Positions 40,204 through 52,190 of a DNA stretch of 64,000 nt are shown here, piece by piece. Positions within the stretch are counted from its first letter, which is position 1, and every line of letters starts with the position of its first letter. Made by a program: the position numbers and the translations under genes. This DNA comes from Sindora glabra. Its lineage: Eukaryota > Streptophyta > Magnoliopsida > Fabales > Fabaceae. Location: contig CM035230.1 in the NCBI GenBank assembly GCA_020226215.1, positions 4,983,501 to 5,047,500 on the forward strand, given 5' to 3'. The notes under the pieces were generated by a model. The model had not been told where the DNA came from. It worked only from the letters and a program-made list of their open reading frames with translations, and searched no databases.

Positions 40204-41204
40204 TGCATCACATCACAATTTCAATTTTCACCAATTTTGGTATAAATTGTGAAAAATTGAGTTTTCCTATTTTTCTCCTGAATTCTTTAAAAGAGTGTGT
40301 ATTTTAGGATTATAATTTTCAAAGAGTGAAATAAACCAGTACAAATATTGAAAAATATATTATTTTTAAAAAAAATTCATAATTTTCTTTTAGTATAAAG
40401 TATTTTTAATTAATTAAAAGTAATATAAATATATTATAAATATTTATCAAAGTGGAAAAATTAAATAAAAATACCAGAAAGTAGTGCACACAAAAAAAAG
40501 ATTGCAATGATGGAAGAATGACTATGTGCAGATTGGCCTTCAGTGTTGTGTAGACCTCACACACCAATGTAGGTGTGTAGGTTACGTACCATCAAAAAAG
40601 ACCTAAGTGCAAACACTGTGTTTTGTCATCTATAACAACTAAAAGACAAAATCTATAGGTCCTTGATGTTTTGCCATAAGTGAAACTTTAAGGCTTAATT
40701 AATTATGAGATAGTGGTGGTCCTCAATGGTGGAACATTGGTGCACAATGATGACACCTACTTCAATAGTGATTTGGCAATTGATGATGAAGCTTTTTTTA
40801 TAATGTCACAGTGATTTTTGACCAAAAAAAGATCCTGAAAATAGAAAAAAAAATCATATCTACATTTGATACTATTTTTTACATCAACAATAATGAATAA
40901 ACAAATCACACTCAATATAAATAATAAAATCAAATAAAAAAGCTACAATATTTGAAATTGACATAATGTGATTTGTGATATCCCTTAATCAATTTTGCAT
41001 ACATTGTATTATAGTTTCAGGATAATGAAATCATCCGCAAAAAATCATATCTTATAAATTAAGTCAAAATAAAAAAATTCAAAAAATAGATGATAATGAT
41101 CATCCAAAAAATCCAAATTGTATAATAAATAATGATTTAACCATATAAAAATAGGGATCACAAAAAAATTTGATCATGAATTTTAATTTTAAATCTAATG
41201 TAAG
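40204..41204 (-). other. copia 5' leader, non-coding
   Basis: The segment lies between the inserted family A LTR and the primer-binding site. It contains a small hairpin-like area near 40545-40590 (GTAGACCTCACACACCAATGT followed by AGGTGTGTAGG) and no open frame of note. It is assigned to the copia leader because it abuts the primer-binding site and 5' LTR on its right. Confidence 0.5.
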
Positions 41205-41220
41205 TGGCTCTGATATCACA
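41205..41220 (-). other. primer-binding site, initiator-tRNA-Met type (copia)
   Basis: The minus strand reads TGTGATATCAGAGCCA immediately after the LTR end GCTTATA. This matches the plant initiator-methionine-tRNA binding site TGGTATCAGAGC with one change. Reverse transcription of the element starts here. It shows that the LTR to its right is the 5' LTR and that the element reads leftward. Confidence 0.8.
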
Positions 41221-41403
41221 TATAAGCAAAAATTCATATAAAACAAAAAAAATTAAATAGATTAAGAATATAAAATATATGATTTCAAATTAAATAACTC
41301 ACATATATTATCCATAATAATTTGGACAAAAAGTTTGATCTTTCTCATCTTTTCTATGAATTATAGCTGACAAGGTAGTTGGACACTAAAATTTATATAG
41401 TAA
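41221..41403 (-). repeat. 5' LTR of the outer copia element, inner part
   Basis: It begins TATAAGCAAAAATTCATATAAAAC, matching TGTAAGCAAAAGTACATATAAAATG at 16607, and continues in alignment to about 41403, where the Ty3/gypsy element at 41404-58785 interrupts it. The other part resumes at 58786. Confidence 0.75.
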
Positions 41404-41843
41404 TGTGATGACTCGCTTGGCTATGATTAGTGTAGAATTAGTTTTCTAGTTCCCATAAGCTTAAGAAACTAACATTAGTATCACAAAATAGTGACTTTGA
41501 CATAAATTAACATTTATAAACATTTTCAAAATAATTACATTAGTGTTTTATAATTATGTGTGTGTGTGTGTATAAGAAAGTACATTCAAACAATTTACCA
41601 ATCCTAAAAATTATCTCTAATCCCACCCACTACAACTATGACTACTTGTACATATTATCATGAAGAGTAATACTTTTAAATGTCTAGTGGTGGATAAAGC
41701 ATTTCAACCTAAGTATCTATAAAACATTTAAAATAAAAACAATGAAACTATTTTTCAATAAATAGATAACCTACTTAATACTGAGTAAACAATCAAACAC
41801 AATCATTTTAATTTATTCAACTTTGCCAACAAGACCATCCATA

Positions 41844-41846
<3 letters not shown>

Positions 41847-41925
<79 letters not shown>
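41847..41925. repeat. (AT)n array, about 79 bp
   Basis: A pure AT dinucleotide run inside the 3' LTR. The corresponding place in the other LTR (near 45315) has only non-repetitive sequence, so the array arose or expanded after insertion. Confidence 0.95.
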
Positions 41926-41926
<1 letters not shown>

Positions 41927-42254
41927 TCTTAAACCATACCATAATATCATTTACTAATAGAAATATACAATAATCAATATGAAAATAAAAGACAAAGACA
42001 ATGAACATTTAATCAACCTTATACCTCCCTTTATAATTATAGTCCTTCTATTTTCCTAACCTTATCTCTCCAAATACAATAATAAACCCACCATTGCATA
42101 ATAATTAAAAATCAACAAACCTACCTTGTTCCTCCAAAATAACAATCCCTCAATTCCATAATCATTTTCATTTTTATAATAATTTCACAATTTCTCACAT
42201 CATCTTAAGATCTCATTTTCACATATGTTCCAATCCTATTCAAAATCAACACTA

Positions 42255-42258
<4 letters not shown>

Positions 42259-42291
<33 letters not shown>
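42259..42291. repeat. (AC)n array, about 33 bp
   Basis: About 16 AC units inside the 3' LTR. The other LTR has only a short interrupted form at the same place, GCACACACAGACATAATC near 45656. Confidence 0.95.
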
Positions 42292-42293
<2 letters not shown>

Positions 42294-44020
42294 ATCACAT
42301 TAAATGATTATGGAAACACCATTACATATTGTAGCATTTCATATCACCATAATAACACATTATATGAGGCAATACTAGATAAATTGGTTACACCTTTAAG
42401 ATTAATAAATGTTCATTCATAATTATACAACTATCCACATAATCACATGTCCTTAATATAGGTTCATCTCAATTATCATCATAAAAAAATTCCAACACCT
42501 ATTTACTTATATGTAGCTATAGTTTCATTCATAGTTAGGACCAATGAACAATGATATCCACAAATCATTCACACATCCAGACTTATCTAATTTTAATGTT
42601 TTATCATTCCCTAGTTATTAATTTAAATAACTACACATTTCCAACTAAAAATTCCATCATCATTAATATCTTTAATTAAAAAATTTGTGTTGATTTACAT
42701 ACTTCATAGATATATTAATTAATTATCCTTACATTCTAGTTTTGTTTGGTCACTACCTATTAAATGGCATAATCCACAATAGTACATCTACAAGTCATTT
42801 ATGTGATTATACATGTCCTTTAATTTAGTTAATCAACTTTCTCCAATCTAACAACATAGTTTCTAGAAAATTTTTGTAAGTATTCGACTACTATAGTCAA
42901 ATATTTAGCTACGATGTATTAACTTAGAACCTGTATTTGACTATGGTAATCTGATGCTACCACCCAAAACTAATGGTTTGCTAGTAATCTAGTATGATAC
43001 TCAACTACTAGCCCCTGGAAAGTAATTCATAAGCTACAGTTGAATACCCTACTTGTTAAGGACATACAAAGGTGAAGGTTATTGACTATATATTAGTTTG
43101 GTACTTGAACACTAGCCTCCTGATGGCACTTCTCAAAGCAGTATTCAAGTATTATGCTCGAATACTATCTAGGTTTTCAGATATTCTCACTAAAGTTTAC
43201 TGAAAGTCATACCATATTCATACATACTCACATGTGAATCTAGAATTCAACATTCAAGCAACACCTACCAATAATTCCCTTATCATAATTAATTAAAATT
43301 CTAATTAATAATCATTCATATATATTAAATCATAAAAACACTAGTTTTCTCTACTTAGTAATTAGTGTCATATTTATAGCATTCAACACAACTTAAGTAG
43401 CTTATCTACCAAACTAAGTATGAAAGAGATTTCATGATGGTTAAGTACAAGTTTGGTTGTCCATGAAATTAAAAGTTTAAGAGATGAATTCCTAAAATCC
43501 CTAAATTCCTTCCTTCACTAAATCTTCTTCAATATTCATAATCAAAGCCTAGAATTTACAGTATTACCTTGAGATGATTAAAGAATATGAGTGTCTTTTG
43601 AATTTTCCCAACTAATTTTTCATTAAAACTTAGAGAAGATAAATTTAGGAATAAGAGAAAGAATGTAGCCTAGTAGGGAGGCCAAAAATGGAAGGGAAAA
43701 TTTAGTTTAAGGGAAACTTAAAAGGATAGGGACATTTTTGTAATTTTACTTAGGTTTAGGGGTATTTTTAGAAAAGCTATATCTAAATCTTTTTCATGCG
43801 TACTTATTCAATTCTAACTTTACCATAATGGATTTAATTGTTCTTATTTTCATTATAAAATTCTATTTTCTTTAGATAATATCTCACCCTAAATATACCT
43901 ATAACAATCCTACTTGGCATGTTTACATTAATATTAATAAATTCAAATAAAATAAATTCTAATTTACTTAGGGTGTAACAATTCTTCCCTTTTCAAAGAA
44001 TTTGTCCTCAAATTCATAAT

Positions 44021-44202
44021 ATCTATACCTATAAGGAAATGTCAATTTTGTATTTCATATAACTTCTTAAAATGTGTATCAAAATTTTAACAATTATCTA
44101 ATTATTTTAAATATTTTATTATGTTATATGTTAAAATTTTGATACCCATTTTAAGGAGTTATATGAAACACAAACTTGACATTTCCTTGTATAGGTATGG
44201 AT
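44021..44202. repeat. inverted repeat, about 71-bp arms
   Basis: The left arm 44021-44091 (ATCTATACCTATAAGGAAAT ... AAAATTTTAAC) and the right arm 44130-44202 (GTTAAAATTTTGATAC ... TTTCCTTGTATAGGTATGGAT) are near-complementary around a 38-bp AT-rich loop. A third, direct copy of part of the right arm follows at about 44207-44242 (CAAAATTAGCATTTCCTTATGGGTATAGG). The RNA could fold into a strong hairpin. Confidence 0.85.
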
Positions 44203-44891
44203 ATTTTTATACAAAATTAGCATTTCCTTATGGGTATAGGTCTAGTTATCCTATTATCTTATCCTTATTTAAATTATTGTCTTATGATTTTAATTCAAAT
44301 TGGAATATATCAAAATAAACCCACGTCCTAATTGTCCTAGAAGTTCAAACCTCAAATTTTGTTCAAGCTCCATTTTTTATCTTCATCGAGATTTACTAAA
44401 TTCTAATTTTCCCCATTCCTCAATACTAAACTTCCTATTTCTATTATTCAACTACCAATTCCTTCTTAGTCTACTTCATAACACTACTAAACCGTCATCA
44501 CATAACTTGCTCCTTAACTTTTCCCTTTTCCCACTACATTTTGCAATTTTTCCACTTTATTCTATCTTTGCTTGATTATCATATTCTGTCCTTAAATTAA
44601 AACACAAACTCTTAATTAGGAGCTTTCATCACACTAAACTATCCTCTTTAATTCAAGTACCTTTCACAAATCCAAGCAACACCCAATTTAATAATTATTA
44701 TTCTTATAGAGCAGCTCCACCATTACCTTTTCAAGCAATTTAGGGTTCATAGAAATCATATTAGTAATATGTGTTCCCAATTGCACACATACTATTGATA
44801 TATTTTTGACCAATAACTAAATAAAAAGTCATAATCACATCCTATCTATCCTATCTTAATGCCCTTTATTCCCATTTAAATCATAAACTAC

Positions 44892-44904
44892 GCTCCAATG
44901 CTAA
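44892..44904 (-). other. decayed primer-binding site, initiator-tRNA-Met type
   Basis: The minus strand reads TTAGCATTGGAGC, three bases inside the LTR edge. It matches TTGGTATCAGAGC at nine of thirteen positions, and all four differences are transitions, the pattern expected from long-methylated DNA. It sets 44908 as the inner edge of the 5' LTR. Confidence 0.6.
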
Positions 44905-44907
44905 CTT

Positions 44908-46239
44908 TGTCATAACCAATCTAATTATGACTGATGTGGAATGAATTTTTTAGTTCCTATAAGCCTAAAATGGAAACTAACATTAATATCATAGTATAGT
45001 GATCTTGATTCAAAATAATTGCAATAATGTTCTTCAATTATATATATATAAGAAAGTGCATTCAAACTATTTACAAATCCTAAAAACTATCTTTAATCCC
45101 ACCTAATACAACTATGGCTGCTTGTACATATTACCATGAAGAATAATACTTTTGAATGTCTGATGGTGGATAGAGCACTTCAACTTGAGTATTTGTAAAA
45201 TATTTAAAATAAAAATAATGAGAAAAATGAGACTATGTCTCAATAAGTAGATAACCTACTTAAGTAAAAAATCATTTTAATTTATTTAGCTTTACTAACT
45301 TGGCCATCCATAATCATCTCTACATTTTTAAATCATAAACCATAGCATAATATCATTTACTAATAGAAATGCATGATAATCAATATGACAATAAAAGATA
45401 ATGAACATTTAATCCACCTTGTACCTCCTTTTAGAATACTAGTCCCTTTATTTTCCCAACCTTGTCTCTCCAAATACAATAACCACCTTCTATTTCATAA
45501 GAATTAAAAATTAATAAACCTATATTGCCCTTCTAGAATAATAGTCCCTCTATTTCATAATCACTTTTATTTTCATAATCATTTCATAATTTCTTATATA
45601 ATCCTATAGTATCATTTCCATATACATTCCAATCCTAATTAGAATTTTGACATAAGCACACACAGACATAATCATATTCAAGGATTATAGAAAATCAATT
45701 ACACATTGTAATAATTCATATCATCATAATAACTTATTATATGAGATAGTATCGAATAATTTGATGACACATTCAAAATTAATAAATGTTCATTCATAGC
45801 TATATAACTATCCACATAATCACATGTTCCTAATAGTTTTTTTCACAATTAACATCATAAAAACAATTCTAACACCTATTTACTTATACTCAATTACAAT
45901 TTTATTCACATTCAAAACCAATGAACAATTATAACCATAAACCATTCACACATCCACACTTATCTAATCGTAATGCTTTATATTCCTTAGTTATTAATTT
46001 AAACAATGGCACATTTCCAACTAAAAATTCCACCATCATTAATATCTTAAATCAAATAGTTCTATTGATTTACATACTACATAGATATGTCAATTAATTA
46101 TCTTTACATTCTACTTTTGTTTAGTTAACACCTGTTAAACAAAATAATCTACAAACAATACTTCCATAAGTCCTTCATATGATAATACATATCCTTTAAC
46201 TTAGCTAATTAACTTTCTTCAATCTAGTAACATAAGGTC
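44908..46239 (-). repeat. 5' LTR of the deleted Ty3/gypsy element, part 1
   Basis: It aligns with 41404-42865 of the other LTR from TGTCATAACC onward. It is interrupted at 46239 by the element at 46240-52190, with AGGTC on both sides of that insert. The LTR continues at 52191-52591 and 58304-58785. Confidence 0.85.
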
Positions 46240-47226
46240 TGTTAGTGTATGTCTTAGGAACCAATCATATAGATGATTGAAATAATACATAATGTATTAT
46301 GTTTTATTTTAGACAATGCAATTATCATATTATTTTTTTTCATTTTATTAATTTTGTGCAATTTATAACTTAATATAATAATTGTCCCTAGAATAGTTTT
46401 GCTATTCCTAAAATGCCCTTAATCAAGTATTTTACGAAAGGGATAGTAATAGTACATCGAGACTAGCATGTATAGTGACTGATGATTATGAATCATGGAT
46501 ATGTGATATCAAGTCAATAAATGAGTACATTGTTTGTAAATAAATGTACTAGACTAACCCAATATAAAAATACTACATGGATAAGACTTATGTCATTAGT
46601 AATTCTTATATAGTCAGAATTGCATATAGTCTTTTGACTTGAAGTCACAACAGTTCCCTACATGAGGGGTTACTCACTTTGATGTCATCCTATATCACCT
46701 TTAATGGGATGACAAGTAGGACATTAATTAGGTGTGTGTCATGAATCATGCAGAGGGAAGTGAGTGATGTAGATGGAATTTTGTTACTCTTATAAAAGAG
46801 ATATATCCTTGGGCCCCTTGATTGAGTGACACTTAGAAATGCATGGCCATGCTCAAATGAATCAATATGTGATATTGATCATTTATTTTGAAGTCTACTC
46901 AATATCAAGAAATATAAATTGAACTTTGACGAGAATGACACTCTCCATGCCTCCAGTTTAATTTGGATATTATTATAAAAGGGATTATGATACAAAACGT
47001 TGATTATGTATTAGGTGGATGTTGAATCACAGATATTTTTACTACTTGAGTGGCAGTGATGTATTGCTAAATACCGCTTACTGTCTATGGCTCAATAATG
47101 AGTCATTGTCAACATAGTAAGAACCTACAAGGTCATACAAAATGAGTAGGAATAAGATAATAATTAATTGGACTTATTTTCATGCATATATATTATTATT
47201 AAGAATAATAATATGTTATTCACGTA

Positions 47227-47259
<33 letters not shown>

Positions 47260-47887
47260 TGTGATATTATTTGATATTAAAGTAATATTAAATAATTATA
47301 TTATCAGATATTAGATAAATGTTTTATGAAATAATATTATTTTGATATTTGATAACGATATACAATTATCTAATATTAAGATATTTATATTATGAGATAA
47401 TATTATCTAATATTAGATAATTAATAGATAAGTCCTATCTCTCCTCATTATCTCTAGGATAAGGATAAGATGAGTTGTTTAGTGTGATTAGGATTTTGGA
47501 AGCATTATTCTAGTAGGACTAGGATTGTGACTTTCCTAAGTTCTGTAAAAAGGGGCTTGAGGGCAGCACTTTGACTACACGCTCATAACTTTCATAAAAT
47601 CCTAAATCACTCAAAAAACATCCAATCCTAAATCCTAGGGAGAAAAATGCATCCTAGCATATTCGTGGTGGGTGAGAGGTCGTTGTTCACTCCATGTGAA
47701 TACCGTAGAAAAGTTGTACCTTCCGGTCGGCGTTTGATTCATTCGCTCTTAAGTTTTGATCAATAGAAACATAAGTGCCCAATAGGTAAAATCCTAATCA
47801 TTGATTTATGCCTTTTGCATGGATCCTAGATAGAATTCAGATCAAATTTTAAATTTTTGCTACGTATGATAATCCGAATTCCTAACA
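46240..47887 (+). repeat. complete family L LTR
   Basis: It aligns end to end with the solo LTRs 21059-22730 (same sense) and 24137-25792 (opposite sense). It includes a (TA)n run near 47225-47252 and a TGTAAAAAGGGGC stretch near 47546 where its relatives have a TATAAAA core. Confidence 0.9.
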
Positions 47888-48959
47888 TGTAGATGGGATT
47901 TTGTTACTCTTATTAAAAAGGAGATATATCCTTGGGCCCCTTGATTGAGTGAGACTTAGAAATACATGGTCATGCTCAAATGGATCAATATGTGATATTG
48001 ATCATTTGTTTTGAAGTTTACTCGATATTAAGAAATATAAATTGAACTTTGACGAGGATGACACATTCCATGCCTCCAGTTCAATTTGGAAATTATTACA
48101 AAAGGGATTATGATGCAAAACATTGATCATGTATTAGGTGGATGTCGAATCACATACATTTTTACTACTTGAGTGGCGGTGATATATTGCTAGATACCGC
48201 TCACTGTCTATGGCTCAATAATGAGTCATTGTTAACGTAGTAAGAACCTACAGGGTCACATAAAAGGAGTAGGAATAAAATAATAATTAATTGAACTTTA
48301 ATTAGATTAATATCCATTTAATTAAACTTATTTTTGTGCATATATATATATTATTAAATAATAATATATTTTTAACATAATAAATATAATTATTATTATG
48401 TGATATTATTTGATATTAAAATAATATTAAATATTTACGTTATTAAATATTAGATAAATATATTATGAGATAATATTATTTTGATATTTGATAACTATAT
48501 GCAATTATCTAATATTAAGATATTTATATTATAAGATAATATTATTATTTAATATTAGATAATTAATAGATAAGTTTTATCTCTCCTCATTATCTCTAGG
48601 ATAAGGATAAGATGAGTTGTTAAGTCTAATTAGGATTTTTGGAGGAATTATCCTAATAGAACTAGGATTGTGACTTACCTAAATTCTATAAAAGAGGACT
48701 TGAGGGTAGCACTTTACATATCCTCATAAGCTTCCATATAACCCTAAATCACTCAGAAAATATCAAATCCTAAATCCTAGAGAGAAAAATGCATCTTAGC
48801 AGATTCGTGGAGGGTGAGAGGTCATTGTTCACTCCATGTGAATACTGTAGATACGTTGTACCTTCCGAACGACATTTAATTCTTCCCCTCTCTCAAGTTT
48901 TGATCAGTAGAAACACGAGTGCCAAATAGGTAAAATTCTTATCATTGATTTATGTCTTT
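47888..48959 (+). repeat. truncated second family L LTR
   Basis: It starts abruptly at TGTAGATGGGATTTTG, which corresponds to 46768 in the neighbouring full copy, and runs collinearly to 48959. There a 3.15-kb solo LTR interrupts it, and the last 77 bases follow at 52114-52190. Confidence 0.9.
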
Positions 48960-51900
48960 TGTAACTCCCTTACTTATTAACATCTTAATCCTCATTAAAT
49001 AGGTAATTGTTACATAATTAGGTATTTCTGAAGTCAATTTAAGATTCTGCGCAATAAAATATTACAGATTTTGAGTTTCAGAAATTTTCTGCTGATTTTC
49101 AGAATTACTGGACCAACTTCAAAAATATGAAAAACTACTTTTTATAACTCCAAAAATAATGAAATTGGATCCTATGAACCTTTCACGTGTTAGCTACATC
49201 CTGTAAAAATTTGACATAATTTAGACATCATTAGGCCCTTCAAAACTCACAGAAAAGTGTTTCTGTCCCAGTGCTGTCCAGAATTCACAACTGTAAAAGT
49301 AAACCATTATTTCAGGGGGTAAATCAACTTATAATAATCTCAAATTCGGTATGGGACTTTATTAACATGTTATATACTTTACATAAAATTTTCAGATAAA
49401 AAATAATCCGTTTACTCCTTCTGATCTCTGAGATACAATTAGTGCTCTGCACTGTGACGGTAACAGAGGAGACCAAAACGTGTAATAAATTCATGCAGTA
49501 AATAAACTTATTTTAGGATGAATTTTGGCAAAGTGTTCATTTAGTATGTAAGGTTCCTCCCTGAATTTTATCATAATTTTTTGAGTATTAAAAATTCACC
49601 AAAAGTCCCTGCAAACATACTCCTCTTACTGCCTACGAATTCACTGTTCATTTGGTCATTTCCAATTTCACACATATTGCATACTAAGTTGCCTTCTACT
49701 CCAAACCAACTCACAATACATTAAATTCATATATTTCATATAATATAGGCAAGGGTCATATAGTTATACAAAAAGTTCAACTTACAAAACATATATCCAT
49801 CACATACTAACATCACAAACTATATAGACATTTTTAATACAATTTCAAAATATTATTCTCTTGTATCAAGAGGGCCTTTAGAAGCATCACATGGAATAGT
49901 TAGTAATAATATAGAAACATAAGAAACAAGGTTTCCCAGTAGCTAGCTATTTCAAGAAAAACTTATCAAGCCATTCCAGATCCTTAAGCCAATAAAATAT
50001 ACATTCCAACATCAATTAATCAATCATTTAACACATTATTTTATATCATTGTCATCTAATACCATTATAGGAATCATACACCGCACATAGCAATCATCAA
50101 GCTCATTCAAGGACTCATATAGATATCTAGATGGCTATCACAGATAATCGTACCTAGGCTTCATACACAGCAATTTCACTATCTTCCCGGGTTATTCGGG
50201 CCATAAGTACCGCACACAGCAATTTTGTACACATTTCATACAATGACACAAGATACAGAAAAGCATGTAAATAGAAAACAGAGCTTAAGGATAAAGCTAG
50301 CTACCTTTTAAAAGCTTCTAATAGTGATGTTTTCTTTGCCCTCACTTAAAAACTTCTTTACAATTCCTCTTGCCTTTCCAACTTGTCACTTCTTAGTCTA
50401 CATAAATACACATCATAATTCTTATTAGAACATCATCATTTTTCTTAAACTTCATGCATTCTTCATTTCCTCCACATACACCAAACCATGAAGGAAGTGA
50501 CCTAAATTTTAATGTACATTCCAATACCTCCTAAATTTCATTGTAATACATCATTCCAATCTTCCAAAAACACAATTTAAATGGCTAAATCTCCTTCCTT
50601 TCTTTTCCATATTCATGGTTTTGGCTTCTCAAAAGGGAAGTTTCACACACACTTTCATAATTCAAAATTTCATCTTCCATAGGCTTCATAATTCATAAGA
50701 ATCATTCTAATTTCATCAATTTAGTCAAATTCCAAACAAATCATGCTAAATCCATACATAGACCATTATGCCTCTAAAACCCTAGTGTGTACATCATGCT
50801 TTCTTGTTGTTTTTACACCAAACCAAAGCCATAGATCAACATAACAACATCCAAAACACCATTAGACATGTTCAAATCATCCAAAACTCCATGGTCAACC
50901 ACCTTTGACCACACCAACATCATAATTTCAAGAAACTAAAAAGAGTATATTAAACTTGATCAAACTTGAGGTTTCTTCGATCAAAAGGGAAGTTTCACAC
51001 ACACTTTCATAATTCAAAATTTCATCTTCCATAGGCTTCATAATTCATAAGAATCATTCTAATTTCATCAATTTAGTCAAATTCCAAACAAATCATGCTA
51101 AATCCATACATAGACCATTATGCCTCTAAAACCCTAGTGTGTACATCATGCTTTCTTGTTGTTTTTACACCAAACCAAAGCCATAGATCAACATAACAAC
51201 ATCCAAAACACCATTAGACATGTTCAAATCATCCAAAACTCCATGGTCAACCACCTTTGACCACACCAACATCATAATTTCAAGAAACTAAAAAGAGTAT
51301 ATTAAAAAGCTTTTAGAGGAGAACATTTTTACCTCTTGGTGCAACTTGAAAATCCTCACTTAGAGCTCACCAAACTTGATCAAACTTGAGGTTTCTTCAA
51401 TCTAAATACACCAATAGATAGAGCTTGATGAAAGGAGCAACTTTGTCTTCTACACCTAAGCCTAATTTTCACTATTTTTAGGTGAAAAAGCCAAAAGAAA
51501 ATTTCTCTGTCTTCCTTCTCTCTCTTGCATGTTTTTGGTGCTTTCATGGAGGTGGTCTACGGCTTGGAGAAGAAAGGAGAAGGAAGAAGAGTTTTCATGA
51601 AGCTTCAAGGATATTTTGATCATTTTTGAAATTTTCAAGGGTATTTTAGTCCTTTTTCATCAATTAGTAAGGCTATTCTTGCCATTTTTCTTTAATAATG
51701 ACACTTGTCATGTGTCTATTGGTCACACTTTATGGAATTACATACTACATCCTAAATTCTTAATTATTCATATTAGATCCTAAATTCTTGGTTATTCACA
51801 CTTTAACCACACCCGATTTTGCACTTTTGCAATTTAGTCCGTAGGGTTTCTGTCTATTTAAAATTTCTTACACTGTCAAACTTAGACAACTTCCATTTTT

Positions 51901-52113
51901 AGGGTTTTCTAACCTCCTCTGATCATCTATACTGTTTAGGAAAATTAACTCTTTTCCTACTATCCTTTTTCCTTTAAAATTTCGATTACACTTATACTTA
52001 ATTCCTTTCAACTTAAGATTCACCCACCAAATTAATTCAAACGTGCTCTTTGTTTCTACAACCTCAAAATTTAGAGATTCAAATGATAGAATTAAAAAAT
52101 TCAAGACATTACA
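48960..52113 (-). mobile_element. solo LTR of a chromovirus-like Ty3/gypsy family, 3.15 kb
   Basis: Plus-strand ends are TGTAACTCCC and GACATTACA, with the perfect duplication TCTTT on both sides (48955-48959 and 52114-52118). Minus-strand orientation is suggested by CGGACTAAATTGCAAAAG (about 51830) and the AG/CT-rich leader-like block around 51480-51610 reading leftward. It is inserted in the truncated family L LTR, which makes it the fourth nesting level counted from the copia element. It carries an exact 326-bp internal duplication. The open frame at 51868-52104 is part of the LTR and is not recognised. Confidence 0.9.
50629..51306 (+). repeat. exact 326-bp direct duplication, 352-bp offset
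   Basis: 50629-50954 and 50981-51306 are identical as far as I can read. The 26 bases between them (CTTGATCAAACTTGAGG and so on) are themselves a copy of sequence found at 51373-51398, beyond the second unit. So the first unit keeps the far flank but lacks the roughly 66 bases that separate the unit from that flank in the second. This may be a very recent duplication with deletion, or an assembly error. Confidence 0.95.
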
Positions 52114-52190
52114 TCTTTTACATGGATCCTAGGTAGAATTCGGATCAAATTTTAAATTTTTGCTACGTATGATAATTTGAATTCCCAACA

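Larger units (their letters stand above)
41404..43980 (-). repeat. 3' LTR of the deleted Ty3/gypsy element, 2577 bp
   Basis: On the minus strand it begins TGTTACACCCTAAG and ends GCGAGTCATCACA. It matches the split LTR from 44908 to 58785 except for 42866-43300, which has no counterpart there. It contains an (AT)n array at 41847-41925 and an (AC)n array at 42259-42291; both are absent or short in the other LTR. Confidence 0.85.
43981..44907 (-). pseudogene. residual internal region of the Ty3/gypsy element (pol end, PPT, leader)
   Basis: Reading leftward into the 3' LTR, the last codons give EFEDKFFEKGR, the usual C-terminal end of pol in plant chromoviruses of the Tekay/Del kind. They are followed by AAAAGGGAAGAAT, the polypurine tract, directly at the LTR (43981-43993). 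The rest is non-coding leader-like DNA. A long inverted repeat occupies 44021-44202. The primer-binding site is at 44892-44904. All of gag, protease, RT and integrase is missing, so this copy could not encode its own movement. The deletion spans from the leader to the last part of pol. Confidence 0.75.
46240..52190 (+). mobile_element. family L LTR fused head-to-tail to a truncated LTR, with nested solo LTR
   Basis: A full 1648-bp family L LTR (46240-47887, TGTTAGTGTATGTC...CCGAATTCCTAACA) is joined directly to a second copy lacking about its first 528 bases (47888-48959 plus 52114-52190, ending GAATTCCCAACA). The whole structure is flanked by the perfect duplication AGGTC (46235-46239 and 52191-52195), so it entered as one element and later lost its internal domain and part of one LTR. 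No coding sequence of the element remains. The junction TAACA|TGTAGATGG at 47887/47888 is the scar. Confidence 0.9.

Noticed and set aside
41817..42422. Open frames rich in IYIYIY and THTHTH
   Set aside because: They are translations of the (AT)n and (AC)n arrays.
44300..44575. A 91-codon plus-strand open frame in the residual gypsy interior
   Set aside because: It is antisense to the element, low in complexity (L, F, S, N rich), and lies in the leader region; no similarity is recognised.
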